From Thermocatellispora tengchongensis (lineage in GTDB: Bacteria; Actinomycetota; Actinomycetes; Streptosporangiales; Streptosporangiaceae): a stretch of DNA of 55,294 nucleotides. Positions 10,101 through 18,154 of the stretch are shown one piece after another (the first letter of the stretch is position 1; each line of letters opens with the position of its first letter). The notes below the pieces were generated by a model. That model ran no database searches, had not been told where the DNA came from, and was given only the letters and a program-made list of their open reading frames with translations. The position numbers were made by a program, and so were the translations under genes. Location of the stretch: positions 377,309 through 432,602 of the forward strand of contig NZ_JACHGN010000010.1 in NCBI RefSeq assembly GCF_014202315.1. Direction: 5' to 3'.

Positions 10101-11492
10101 GAGCGGGAGGCCATGCGGCGGGCGCACGCGTACCACTTCGCCGCCTTCGCCGAGGAGACCGACCGCCACCTGCGCGGCCACGACCAGATCGCCCGGCTGG
10201 CCGAGCTGTCGGCCGAGCACGACAACCTGTCGGCGGCGCTGCGCTGGGCGCTCGATGGCGGGCACGGCCCGCTCGCGCTGCGCATGGCGGGGGCGCTGGG
10301 CTGGTACTGGTTTCTGCGCGGGCACCGCCTGGAAGGGGCGAACCGGACGCAGGAGGCCCTGGAGGTCGCGGGCGAGGACGCCGATCCCCGGCTGCGGGCG
10401 CCGGCCCTGGCCGTGTACGCGCTCAACGCCGTCGGCGCGTCGTTCCTGTTCGACTCGGCCAGGGACGTGCTGGCGGAGGCCCGGCGACTGGCCGAGCGCG
10501 CCGGCCTGAGCCTCGACTCGCATCCGCTGCTCGCGTTGGCCGGGCCGTACCTGGCGTTGTTCGGCGATGGCCGGTCCGAGGACGTGGGCGTGCTCGACGA
10601 GCTGGTGGGCCTGTCGGACCCCTGGGTGGTGGCGGTGGGCCGGGCCTTCCGAGTCGTGGCGCACCTCAACCGCGGCGACCTGGAGGAAGGCGAGCGGGAC
10701 CTGCGCGCGGCCCTCGCCGGCTTCCGCGAGATCGGCGACGCCTGGGGCACCGGCATGGCCCTCAGCTCCCTGGCGGAGCTGCACTTCCTGCGCGGCGAGG
10801 CCAAGGCCGCCAACGACGTCACGCGCGAGGCGCTCGCCCTGCTCGACCGGCTCGGGGCGGTGGAGGACACGCCGTACCTGCGGGCGCGGCTGGCCCTGAG
10901 CCTGAACACGGCCGGGGAGCGCGAGGCCGCGGTGCGGATGCTGGAGGAGGTCACCGAGCTGGTGCGCCGGAACGGCGACGTCGTCGGCGAGGCGGGGATC
11001 CAGGGCGCCTGGGGCGACTTCGCCCGGCAGGACGGCGACTTCGAGGCCGCCCGCGGGCACTACGTGCGAGCCCTGACGGTGCTGGACCGGGTCAGCGCGC
11101 CGCCGCCGCACCTGTCGGCCGCGCTGCACGCGGGCCTGGCACTGGTGGCGGTGCAGGAGGAGGACCACGCCGCCGCCCGCCGCATGCTGCTCACCGCCCT
11201 GGATCAGGGGATGGGCACCGCTGACGCGCAGCTCATCGGCGTGGTGCTGGTCGCGGTCGCGGGCTGGGCCGCCGCCACCGCCGACCCGGGCACGGCCGCG
11301 GCCCTGCTCGGCGGCGTGGAGTCGGTACGGGGCGTCGGGGCGGTGGTGGACTACGACCACGTGTGGGTCACCGGGCTCACCAGGGACGCCCTCACCGAGG
11401 ACGACTTCGGCCACCACTACGCCCGGGGCCTGGCCATGACCCCGGACGACGTGGTGGCCCTCGCCCGTACGCGTCTCACCGCCCGCCCCTGA
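7179..11492 (+). CDS. AfsR/SARP-family regulator with NB-ARC ATPase and TPRs
   Basis: A very large transcriptional regulator of about 1,437 residues. Residues about 8-95 form an OmpR-type winged helix as in SARPs; about 100-255 is the bacterial transcriptional activator (BTAD) domain; about 265-635 is a Gly/Asp/Arg/Glu-rich low-complexity insert with heptad repeats; about 640-1000 is an NB-ARC/STAND ATPase with Walker A GPGGAGKT near residue 660 and Walker B LIVLDN near 742; the remainder is helical TPR-like. AfsR proteins activate secondary-metabolism promoters in an ATP-dependent manner, but the target here is unknown. Start: ATG 7179 has no good ribosome site; TTG 7194 is in frame and sits eight bases after GGAGG (7181-7185), so the true start may be 7194. 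The DrrAB-type exporter converges on its 3' end. Confidence 0.9.
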   Translation: MEGVSLDTRTRFGVLGPLEIRAAGTPVELSGQRLRAFLALLLLTPGRPVGQDTLVAGIWGDSPPVAVPNALQALASRLRAALPSAAVVSEGSGYRLAVEPEQVDAHRFVLLAAGGRRALDSADGPAAAEAAADLLDQALGLWRGPAYAELTGSDVATGAVARLEELRLCAIEDRAEAGIRLGRHAAVAADLPEIIAANPLRERLRALHMRALYAAGRQIEALAAYQSARSAFADELGADPSPELSALHLAMLRRTWTEPVAREHAEATGADDARGLGDARRVGDAALRGEVAGGGRGGGPEGDARSSGSGTAVVWGAGDAASWGGGAGGGRGRGPEGGDGAEGPGTAGAWSAGDGASRGGVTGGVEGSAGFADAGAAEGWGGRGAGSWGESAGGRERGPDGVADGTGAEGVGGGASGAGRARDLDGADGGGLGGGFGGARDGLGAVGGDGHQDASGGAAGGRGSGGGGAGAGGGGSAGAGGGEVRAREGGVGTRGGEAGIGGDEVWDRGDEIWDRGGETRGVRADGGRIGTGVGRVRAHDGEAGTRGDEVRARGGEARGVGADDGRIGGGGGEIRAGGGEVRVRDTVIGAGGEGYLGGREAGAGSGGGLTGDGGVARGEHEGPAVRRGNLRARLTSFVGREREVAAVGELLRENRLVTLVGPGGAGKTRLAVESAESVAAVAGGLLPDGVWLVELASVARAADVASAVTAAMDVRGNPPWPVPEPNDPAERLLRALAGRRALIVLDNCEHVVEAAAPLAERVLAQCPGVRVLATSREPLGITGEVTLTLPPLALPPPGADPGAAADYPAVRLFADRAAAVRPGYRVADDLPAVLRICRELDGMPLAIELAAARLRSLTTAQIADRLDDRFRLLTGGSRTALPRHQTLRAVVEWSWDLLDDEERVLMRRLAVFAEGATLEAVEQVCSAVPAPAPGDVLDVLGRLVDKSLVVFDGGRYRMLETIRAYAAERLEESGEREAMRRAHAYHFAAFAEETDRHLRGHDQIARLAELSAEHDNLSAALRWALDGGHGPLALRMAGALGWYWFLRGHRLEGANRTQEALEVAGEDADPRLRAPALAVYALNAVGASFLFDSARDVLAEARRLAERAGLSLDSHPLLALAGPYLALFGDGRSEDVGVLDELVGLSDPWVVAVGRAFRVVAHLNRGDLEEGERDLRAALAGFREIGDAWGTGMALSSLAELHFLRGEAKAANDVTREALALLDRLGAVEDTPYLRARLALSLNTAGEREAAVRMLEEVTELVRRNGDVVGEAGIQGAWGDFARQDGDFEAARGHYVRALTVLDRVSAPPPHLSAALHAGLALVAVQEEDHAAARRMLLTALDQGMGTADAQLIGVVLVAVAGWAAATADPGTAAALLGGVESVRGVGAVVDYDHVWVTGLTRDALTEDDFGHHYARGLAMTPDDVVALARTRLTARP
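8622..8935 (+). repeat. 21-bp in-frame repeats in the AfsR-like linker
   Basis: Degenerate 21-base units encode heptads of the type G(G/D)E(V/I)xxR, for example GDEVWDR and GDEIWDR back to back. A higher-order copy of about 114 bases is visible, its two instances starting near 8727 and 8841. All lengths are multiples of three, so the reading frame is kept. Confidence 0.75.
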
Positions 11493-11607
11493 CCCCCGCG
11501 AGCAGGGGCGGCCCTCCCCCGGAGAGCGACGCGCGTCCGGTGACGGGCCGGCCCCCGGGGAGCGGCCCGCCCTGGGGGAGCGGTGCGATCCGGGCACCGG
11601 GGCGGCC

Positions 11608-12420
11608 TCAGGCGGTGGTGCGGAAGACGCGGATGGCCAGCGGCGCGAACACCAGCACGAAGCCGGCCGACCACAGCAGGGACACCCCCGCCGGTCCGGC
11701 CACCTCGCCGCCGATCAGCAGGCCGCGGATCGCGTCGGCCAGGTGGGTCACCGGGTTCACGTCGGACCACGCCTCCAGCCAGCCGGGGAACGTGTCGGAC
11801 GGCACGAGCGCGCTGCTGGTGAACGTCAGCGGCATCATCGTGGAGAAGGCGATCATCTGCACCTTCTCGGGGCTGCTCGCCTTGAGCCCGATCAGCACCG
11901 ACATCCAGGCCATCGCCAGCGCGACCACCACGAGCAGGGCCAGCGCGCCGAGCAGCCCGGCCACGCTGGTGGTCACCCGGAAGCCCAGCACCATGCCGAA
12001 CCCGACCAGCAGCGCGAACGCCCACACCTGCTTGAAGGTGTCGGCCAGGATCCGGCCCGCCAGCGGGGCGGTACGGGCGATCGGCAGGCTGCGCAGCCGG
12101 TCGAACACGCCCTTGGTGATGTCGGTGTTCAGCCCGATCGCGGTGGACAGGGTGTAGAACAGGGCGTTCTGCACCAGCAGGCCGGGCAGGGCGAACTGCA
12201 GGTAGTCGCCGGTCGAGCCGGAGATCGCGCCGCCGAACACGTAGGTGAACAGCAGCAGGAACATGATCGGCTGGATGCTGAGATCGAGCAGTTCCCACGG
12301 GTTGTGCTTGACCTGCACCAGGCTGCGCCAGGCCAGGGTGGCGGTCTGCCTCAGCGTGGCCCCCAGGCCGACGCGCCGCCCCGCCGCCGCGGGCAGCGTG
12401 GCCGTCGTCATCGCGGTCAT
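11608..12420 (-). CDS. ABC-2 type transporter permease, DrrB-like
   Basis: A 270-residue polytopic membrane protein of the ABC-2 family. The amphipathic N-terminus precedes about six hydrophobic helices. The segment KGVFDRLRSLPIAR between helices is the characteristic ABC-2 cytoplasmic loop, and the late NPVTHLADAIRGLL segment is also typical of DrrB-like permeases. It overlaps the stop of the ATPase gene by four bases (ATGA), so the two form a translationally coupled exporter. Family members export anthracyclines, antibiotics or lipids; the substrate cannot be inferred. The N-terminus has two nearby Mets (residues 1 and 4), so the start is uncertain by three codons. Confidence 0.9.
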   Translation of the reverse strand: MTAMTTATLPAAAGRRVGLGATLRQTATLAWRSLVQVKHNPWELLDLSIQPIMFLLLFTYVFGGAISGSTGDYLQFALPGLLVQNALFYTLSTAIGLNTDITKGVFDRLRSLPIARTAPLAGRILADTFKQVWAFALLVGFGMVLGFRVTTSVAGLLGALALLVVVALAMAWMSVLIGLKASSPEKVQMIAFSTMMPLTFTSSALVPSDTFPGWLEAWSDVNPVTHLADAIRGLLIGGEVAGPAGVSLLWSAGFVLVFAPLAIRVFRTTA

Positions 12421-13493
12421 GCGTACGCCTCCTGCTTGTCGCGGTCGCCCTTGCCACGGTCGCCCTTGCCACGACCTGTCTTGTCACGACCGGTCTTGTC
12501 ACGATCGGCGCTGTCGTGATCGGCGCTGTCGTGATCGGCGCTGTCGTGATCGGCCGGCTCGCTCTCGGCCCGGTGGCCGGTGAGGGCCAGGAACACCTCG
12601 TCCAGGCTGGACTTGCGCAGCGACAGCTCCGAGGCGACGATCCCCAGGTCGTCGAGCCGCCGCACGATCGCGGGCACCACCGCCGGGTCGTGCACCGGGG
12701 CGGTCACCCGGCCGCCGGAGACCTCGGGCGCGGCGCCGATGACCTCGGCGATCACCTGGGCGGCCAGGTCGAGGCGGTCCTCCTCGGCCGGCCTGACCTC
12801 CAGGACCTGCCCGCCGGAGGCCGACTTGAGCTCGTCGGAGGTGCCGGAGGCGATGACCGTGCCGCGGTCGAAGACCACGATGGAGTCGGCGAGCTGGTCG
12901 GCCTCCTCCAGATACTGCGTGGTCAGCAGCACCGTCACGCCGTCGGCCATCAGCCCGCGCACGACGTCCCACAGCTCGGTGCGGCTGCGCGGGTCGAGGC
13001 CGGTGGTCGGCTCGTCCAGGAACAGCACCTGCGGCCTGCCCACCAGGCTGGCCGCCAGGTCGAGCCGGCGGCGCATGCCGCCGGAGTAGGTCTTGGCGGC
13101 CCGCCCGCCCGCCTCGGACAGCGAGAACCTGTCGAGCAGCTCGCCGGCGCGGCGCTTGGCCTCGCGGCGGGACAGGCCGAGCAGCCGGCCGATCATCACC
13201 AGGTTCTCCACGCCGGTCAGCATCTCGTCAACCGCGGCGTACTGGCCGGTCAGGCCGATCAGGGAGCGGACCCGGTGGGCGTCGGTCACGACGTCGAACC
13301 CGCCGACCGCGGCCCGGCCCGCGTCGGGGCGCAGCAGCGTGGCGAGAATGCGCACGGCGGTGGTCTTGCCGGCCCCGTTGGGCCCGAGCACGCCGAGCAG
13401 CATGCCCTGGCGCACCGCGAGGTCGACCCCGTCGAGCGCGGTGGTCTCGCCGTAGCGTTTGACCAGGCCCTCGGCCTCGATCGCGTATGGCAT
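12417..13493 (-). CDS. ABC transporter ATP-binding protein, DrrA-like
   Basis: A 358-residue nucleotide-binding subunit. Walker A GPNGAGKTT is at residues 37-45, the signature YSGGMRRRLDLA about 100 residues on, and Walker B VLFLDEPTTGLD follows; the DrrA-type C-terminal domain (VRPAEEDR onward, ending SLDEVFLALTGH) is present. It pairs with the downstream permease (four-base overlap) to power export. The C-terminal tail is unusual: eight pentapeptide repeats (DHDSA, DRDKT, GRGKG and relatives) follow the end of the family domain before the terminal EAYA. The tail is highly charged and probably disordered. The ATG start places the first beta strand at residue 4, as normal for the family. Confidence 0.93.
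   Translation of the reverse strand: MPYAIEAEGLVKRYGETTALDGVDLAVRQGMLLGVLGPNGAGKTTAVRILATLLRPDAGRAAVGGFDVVTDAHRVRSLIGLTGQYAAVDEMLTGVENLVMIGRLLGLSRREAKRRAGELLDRFSLSEAGGRAAKTYSGGMRRRLDLAASLVGRPQVLFLDEPTTGLDPRSRTELWDVVRGLMADGVTVLLTTQYLEEADQLADSIVVFDRGTVIASGTSDELKSASGGQVLEVRPAEEDRLDLAAQVIAEVIGAAPEVSGGRVTAPVHDPAVVPAIVRRLDDLGIVASELSLRKSSLDEVFLALTGHRAESEPADHDSADHDSADHDSADRDKTGRDKTGRGKGDRGKGDRDKQEAYA
12432..12551 (-). repeat. 15-bp in-frame repeat, eight units
   Basis: Eight 15-base units encode the pentapeptide tail of the DrrA-like ATPase. Three units are DHDSA; then DRDKT, GRDKT, GRGKG, DRGKG and DRDKQ. The array shifts from acidic to basic toward the C-terminus and ends just before the stop and the permease start. 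Confidence 0.9.
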
Positions 13494-13746
13494 GTCAGCG
13501 TCCTTCCGTCAGTCCCTCCCAGGGTGCCGGACGCCACTGACATTTCCGTGAGATCGCGGCGCGCGCGCTGACACGCGGCATGCCCGGCTCCGGCGTGGTT
13601 CTGACAGATCGCTGACACGCGGAGCCGGATGGAGGGGGGTACCGGCTCTAGGCTGGCAGCGTGAGGGTGCGAACAAGCCGGACCAAGCGGGCGGGAGCCG
13701 GACGGCGGGGGCGTCGCGACGCCTCCCGCGGTGGGGAGGAACCGAG

Positions 13747-14262
13747 GTGAGCGTCCCGCTGCGCGACCCGGCCAACCAGGTCTCCCGCCGCGCGATCACA
13801 CTGTGGCTGCTGGAGTCGCTGTTCGGCTTCGTGCTGCTGGTCGGCGGCTCGGCCCTCGCGGCCACGTGGATCAGCGGCGCGTCCTGGTCCTGGCTGCCCC
13901 GCTGGATCGAGGCCGGCATCTGGTGGCTGCCGGCCGCCGTCGCCGTGCTGATGGCGCCGTTCGTGGTCATCGAGCCGTTCTGGCGCTACGCGGTGCACCG
14001 GTGGGAGCTGTCCGGCGACGTGGTGTACGCCCGCTCGGGCTGGCTCAGCCGCCAGTGGGTGTTCGTGCCGGTCAGCCGCATCCAGACCGTGGACAAGGAG
14101 CAGGGCTGGTTCGAGCGCCTGCTCGGGCTGGCCACCGTCGAGATCCGCACCGCCTCGTACGCGGGGTCGTCCAGCATCAAGGGCCTCGACTACGCCGTCG
14201 CCGCCCGCCTGGCCGAGGACCTGGCCCGGCGCGCCGAGGAACTGCGGGACGACGCCACATGA
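13747..14262 (+). CDS. Bacterial PH-domain membrane protein, YdbS-like
   Basis: A 171-residue protein with two hydrophobic helices (about residues 22-45 and 56-78) followed by a bacterial PH (bPH2) domain: WELSGDVVYARSGWLSRQWVFVPVSRIQTVD, then GLATVEIRTAS. This is the YdbS half of the YdbS/YdbT pair. In Bacillus this pair is linked to resistance to antimicrobial peptides, but the biochemical role is not settled. The GTG start follows GGGGAGGAA. The stop overlaps the next gene's ATG, so the two are co-translated. Confidence 0.88.
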   Translation: MSVPLRDPANQVSRRAITLWLLESLFGFVLLVGGSALAATWISGASWSWLPRWIEAGIWWLPAAVAVLMAPFVVIEPFWRYAVHRWELSGDVVYARSGWLSRQWVFVPVSRIQTVDKEQGWFERLLGLATVEIRTASYAGSSSIKGLDYAVAARLAEDLARRAEELRDDAT

Positions 14263-15929
14263 CCGCCTCCCCGACCCCGCCCGGACCTCCCGGCCCCGTC
14301 CCCGGAGGCGCGCCGCCGCCGGGTCAGGGCCCCGCGCCCTCGTACGCCCCGGCGGCCCGGCTGAGCCCGCGGATGCTGCTGATCGACCCGGTGCGCATGC
14401 TGCCCTCGCTGTTCCTGCCGCTGGTCGGCGTGCTGTTCGTGGGCGGCTTCTCGCCGCCGTCGTTCGGGTGGGCGGCCATCGGCGTCGTCGGCTCGGTCGC
14501 CTACTCGGTGATCCGGTGGGCCACCTTCACCTACCGGATCGTGGACGACCGGCTGGAGCTCACCCGGGCGCTGGTCAGCCGGTCGGTGCGGACGATCCCG
14601 CTCGAACGCGTGCGCGGTGTGGACATCGCCACGCCGCCCCTGCACCGCCTGCTCGGCCTCGCCGTGCTGCGCATCGACACCGGCGCCCACGGCGCGGGCA
14701 AGCAGGAAGGCGAGCTGGACGGCGTGACCGTGGCCGAGGCCGAACGGCTCAAGACGGTGCTGCTGCGCACCGCGCGGGCCCGCCGCGCCGCCACCCCCGG
14801 GGCCGGCCCGGAGATCGGCCCAGACGGGCCCCTGGCGGCCGTGGACGCCCCGGCGGCGGGCGCCGGGACCTGTGTGCCTGGCGAGGCGATCGGGGCTTCT
14901 GAGGCGATTGAGGCGGGCGCGTCGGCTCATGCCGCCGCGCATCGCGAGCCCGAGGTCGTGTACGCCCGGGTGCCCCGCAAGTGGCTGCGGTACGGCCCGC
15001 TGTCCGGCGCGTACCTGCTCACGCCGTTCGCCCTCGCGGCCGGCGCGGTCGGCCTGGCGTTCCAGTGGGGCGAGCAGCTCGGGTTCGGCGGCGACGCCGC
15101 GGTCAGCGCCGGACGCTGGCTGTGGGACCACCCCTACCTCCTGCTCGTCGCCGCGGCCCTGCTCGTCGTGGCGATGCCGCTGGCCGGCGTGGTCATGTAC
15201 GCGATCTTCAACTGGGACTTCACGCTGCGCTCCCGCGACGGCTACCTCGTCGCCGAGCGCGGCCTGATCACCCGGCGCAGCGTGTCGCTGGAGCGGCGCA
15301 GGGTGCGCGGGTTCGAGATCGTCGAAGGGCTCGCCGAGCGGTGGGCGGGCGTGGCGCGCGTGTGGGCCATCGTCACCGGCCTGGGCGACTCCCAGACCCG
15401 GGGACAGCTCCTGCCGGTCGTGCCGCGCGCCGAGGCCGGCCGGGTGACCGGCGCGGCGATCGGCGTACTCGCGGCCCCCCTGCGCCCCCACCCGCCCGCC
15501 GCGCGCCGTCGCCGCCTGTTCCGCGCCGTCGCCCCCTGGGCGGCCCTCACCGCGGCCGGCGCTCTCCTCGCGCTCGCCACCGGCGCGGGCGCGTGGTGGG
15601 TGCCCACCGGTATCGCGTTCGTACTGGCCCTGCTCGGCGTGCCCCTCGGCCTGGACCGCTACCGCTCCCTGGGCCACGCGTACGACGGCACGCACCTGTC
15701 GGTGCGATCCGGCGCACTGCGCCGAGCCCAGGCGGTGGTCGAACGCCGCGCGGTCGTCGGGTGGACCCTGAAGCAGACCTGGTTCCAGCGGCGGGCGGGG
15801 GTGCTCACCGTGATCGCCGGCGTGGGCGCCGGGGTGGGCGGCTACGAGGCCGTGGACGTCTCCGAGGCCGACGGCCCCGCCTTCGCCGCCGAGGTGACCC
15901 CCGACTGGATCGCCCCCTTCATGCGCTGA
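14259..15929 (+). CDS. Bacterial PH-domain membrane protein, YdbT-like
   Basis: A 556-residue partner of the preceding gene with three bPH2 repeats. Each repeat has a pair of hydrophobic helices followed by the motif (Y/D)RLELTRALVSRSVRTIPLER-like: first near residues 90-150, second near 325-400 (LVAERGLITRRSVSLERRR), third near 465-550 (LSVRSGALRRAQAVVERR). The N-terminal 35 residues are Pro-rich and an Ala/Gly/Glu-rich stretch separates repeats one and two. The ATG start lies in an ATGA overlap with the upstream stop. It is probably a membrane-bound complex with the YdbS-like protein; ligand unknown. Confidence 0.88.
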   Translation: MTASPTPPGPPGPVPGGAPPPGQGPAPSYAPAARLSPRMLLIDPVRMLPSLFLPLVGVLFVGGFSPPSFGWAAIGVVGSVAYSVIRWATFTYRIVDDRLELTRALVSRSVRTIPLERVRGVDIATPPLHRLLGLAVLRIDTGAHGAGKQEGELDGVTVAEAERLKTVLLRTARARRAATPGAGPEIGPDGPLAAVDAPAAGAGTCVPGEAIGASEAIEAGASAHAAAHREPEVVYARVPRKWLRYGPLSGAYLLTPFALAAGAVGLAFQWGEQLGFGGDAAVSAGRWLWDHPYLLLVAAALLVVAMPLAGVVMYAIFNWDFTLRSRDGYLVAERGLITRRSVSLERRRVRGFEIVEGLAERWAGVARVWAIVTGLGDSQTRGQLLPVVPRAEAGRVTGAAIGVLAAPLRPHPPAARRRRLFRAVAPWAALTAAGALLALATGAGAWWVPTGIAFVLALLGVPLGLDRYRSLGHAYDGTHLSVRSGALRRAQAVVERRAVVGWTLKQTWFQRRAGVLTVIAGVGAGVGGYEAVDVSEADGPAFAAEVTPDWIAPFMR

Positions 15930-16018
15930 CCCCGCCCCCGCCTCGGGTGCCGGTCCGGCTGTCGGTGGCCGCCCGTACGCTGTCCCGAGATCACCGGCGA
16001 CCGGCGAGGAAGGCACCC

Positions 16019-16567
16019 GTGACCACCGCTGACGAGACGATGAAGCGCATCGAGGACGCCATGGCGCTGCAGCACGCAGGAGAGACCGACGGGGCCCGGC
16101 AACGGTTCACCGAGATCTGGGAGGAGATCGCCCCCGACGGCGACCCCTTCCACCGATGCGTCCTCGCCCACTACATGGCCGATCTCCAACAGGACCCGCG
16201 CGACGAGCTCGCCTGGGACCTGCGAGCCCTGGAGGCCGCCGCGTCGGTGACCGACGAGCGCGCCAGACAGCATCACGCGTCCCTGACGATCCGCGGGTTC
16301 TACCCGTCCCTGCACCTGAACCTCGCTGCCGACTACCACCGACTCGGCGACTCCGCCCTGGCCCGCACCCACCTGGCCCAGGCCCGGCGACACCTCGACA
16401 CGCTCCAGGACGACGGCTACGGCCAGGCCGTCCGCGCGGCGATCCAGCGACTCGACACCCGGGGGCCCGGCGCGTCAGTCCTGGCGGCGGGCTCCGAACA
16501 TGATCTCGTCCCAGGTCGGGACCGAGGCGCGGCGGCCCCGGCTCTTCTTGGCGGGGCGGGCCGGTGA
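16019..16567 (+). CDS. Small TPR-like helical protein, function unknown
   Basis: A 182-residue soluble helical protein. Two or three helix pairs resemble tetratricopeptide repeats: AMALQHAGETDGARQRFTEIW near the start, and LNLAADYHRLGDSALARTHLAQARRHLD later. No catalytic motif is visible. The GTG start follows GAGGAAGG with a seven-base spacing. The last ~31 codons overlap, antisense, the 3' end of sepH by 93 bases; in that tail the protein loses its helical pattern and becomes Gly/Ala/Arg-rich, which suggests loss of an original stop. Its role is unknown; I do not recognise a named family beyond the TPR-like fold. Confidence 0.75.
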   Translation: MTTADETMKRIEDAMALQHAGETDGARQRFTEIWEEIAPDGDPFHRCVLAHYMADLQQDPRDELAWDLRALEAAASVTDERARQHHASLTIRGFYPSLHLNLAADYHRLGDSALARTHLAQARRHLDTLQDDGYGQAVRAAIQRLDTRGPGASVLAAGSEHDLVPGRDRGAAAPALLGGAGR

Positions 16568-18154
16568 GGGCTTGGCCGGGGGCTGGGCGGGCTGCGGGGC
16601 AGGGGGTGGCGGGGCCGGCTCCTCCTCGGTCTTCTTTCCGGCCGCCTCCGGCTCCTCCTTCGCCGCCGCCGGTTCGTCCTTCTTCGGCTTGGGCTCGGGC
16701 TCCTTCTCCGGCGTGGCGGCCGGAGCGGGCGCGGCGGGCTCGGGTGCCGAAGGCGGTTCGGCGGCCTTGGTGGCCTCGGCCGCCTCGGCGGTCTTCGCGG
16801 GCGCGGCGGGCTGCTCGGGCCGCGGCTCCGCGACGGGCGCGGCCGGGGCGGCGGCGGGCTCGGCCGCGGCCTTGACGGGCTCTGCCGGGGCGGTGGCGGG
16901 CTCGGCCGGGGGCGCGACGGGCTCGGCCGGCGGGGCCGTGACGGTCGCGGGCGGGGGTGCGGTGGGGGCCGCGGGCTCCTCGGCCACCGGGGCGGCGGGC
17001 GCCGGCTGCTCCGGTGCGGGCTTGGGCGCCTCGGCCGGTGTGGCGGGCTCCTGCGAGGGCGCCGGGTCCGTCACGACGGGCTCCGGCGGCGGGGCGGGGG
17101 CGGCCTGCGGGCGCGCCGGGGCGGCCGGCTCGGCGGCGGCGGAGGGCCGGACGGCCTCGCGGGCCCGCTCCTCCCGGACGGTGGCCTCCTGGACGGTGGC
17201 CTCCCGGGCGTCGCTGGGCTCCCGGACGGTGGCCTCCTGGATGGTGGCCTCCGGAGCGCTGGGCTCCTCGACGGTGATCTGCTCCTGAACCGGGGGCTTC
17301 TGGCGGGGCTCCTCCGGGGCGGGGCGGGGCTCGGGGCGGGGGAGGTTGGGTTCGGCGCGGGGGAGGGCGGGCGGCTCGAAGCGGGACAGGGCCGCCGTCT
17401 CGGGGCGTGCGGGGGCCTCGGCGGGGGCGGGCGGGTCGTGGCGTACGACGGAGGGGAAGTGGACGGGCGGCTGCATCAGCGGCTCGGGGGCGAGCGGCGG
17501 CACGGGCTGCAGCTTGGCGACGCGCGGCACGAACGGCGTCACCGTGGTGTCGGGGGTGGAGGGCGCCGGGGGGTCCACGTAGTCGGAGGCGGACAGGCGC
17601 ATGGCCTCGTCGTCGTGGGGGGAGATGTGGCGGCGGCGGGGGTCGAACAGCCACTCGGCGTGGCGCGTGTGACCGTTCCACACGAAGCCGAGCTTGATCC
17701 GCCACATGCCGTCGTCGCGCTTGCAGGAGTCCCAGTCGATCTCGTCGGCGGGCACGCCGCGCCGGGTGAGCCGCTCGGCCACCAGCTCGCCCAGGGTGGG
17801 GCCCGGCGAGGACTCGCCGGGCAGGCGCACGGCGACGCGCTGCGCCTGCTGCGCCATGTACTCCCGCTCCTGCAGCACCGGCCCCTCGAACCAGCGGACG
17901 CGCTCCACCGGGATGCCCGCCGTCGCGGCGATCTCCTCGGCCGTCTCTCCGGCGCGGATGCGTGCCTGGATCTCCTTGGGGCGCAACGGACTCTCCACTT
18001 CGATCTCGTACTGGCCGAGACGGGAGAAGTTGCCACGGACCGCGGCGCGGAGCCGGTCGTCGACGGGAAGCGTGAACCGCGTGCCTCGCCCGGCCGTCGC
18101 CAGCACGAGGTACGTGCCGTCCTCGCTCACCGCGACGAGTCGGAGCTCCTGCAT
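16475..18154 (-). CDS. sepH: Septation protein SepH (DUF3071)
   Basis: A 559-residue protein. The N-terminal ~210 residues match SepH/DUF3071: MQELRLVAVSEDGTYLVL, a helix-turn-helix-like segment (EIQARIRAGETAEEIAATAGI), and GMWRIKLGFVWNGHTRHAEWLFDPRRR. In Streptomyces and mycobacteria SepH stimulates FtsZ assembly during cell division. The middle 300 residues are Pro/Ala/Glu-rich and likely disordered, with repeats of the type (V)REATVQEATV near nt 17160-17260. The extreme C-terminus (RGRRASVPTWDEIMFGARR) is the conserved terminal motif. Start 18154 is chosen because it gives the family N-terminus and follows AAGGGA; a longer frame upstream has no such support. It is antisense-overlapped at its 3' end by the TPR-like gene. 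Confidence 0.95.
   Translation of the reverse strand: MQELRLVAVSEDGTYLVLATAGRGTRFTLPVDDRLRAAVRGNFSRLGQYEIEVESPLRPKEIQARIRAGETAEEIAATAGIPVERVRWFEGPVLQEREYMAQQAQRVAVRLPGESSPGPTLGELVAERLTRRGVPADEIDWDSCKRDDGMWRIKLGFVWNGHTRHAEWLFDPRRRHISPHDDEAMRLSASDYVDPPAPSTPDTTVTPFVPRVAKLQPVPPLAPEPLMQPPVHFPSVVRHDPPAPAEAPARPETAALSRFEPPALPRAEPNLPRPEPRPAPEEPRQKPPVQEQITVEEPSAPEATIQEATVREPSDAREATVQEATVREERAREAVRPSAAAEPAAPARPQAAPAPPPEPVVTDPAPSQEPATPAEAPKPAPEQPAPAAPVAEEPAAPTAPPPATVTAPPAEPVAPPAEPATAPAEPVKAAAEPAAAPAAPVAEPRPEQPAAPAKTAEAAEATKAAEPPSAPEPAAPAPAATPEKEPEPKPKKDEPAAAKEEPEAAGKKTEEEPAPPPPAPQPAQPPAKPSPARPAKKSRGRRASVPTWDEIMFGARRQD

Noticed and set aside
8037-11597. Long minus-strand frames across the AfsR-like gene
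   Set aside because: The plus strand encodes recognisable BTAD, NB-ARC and TPR domains; the antisense product has no domains.
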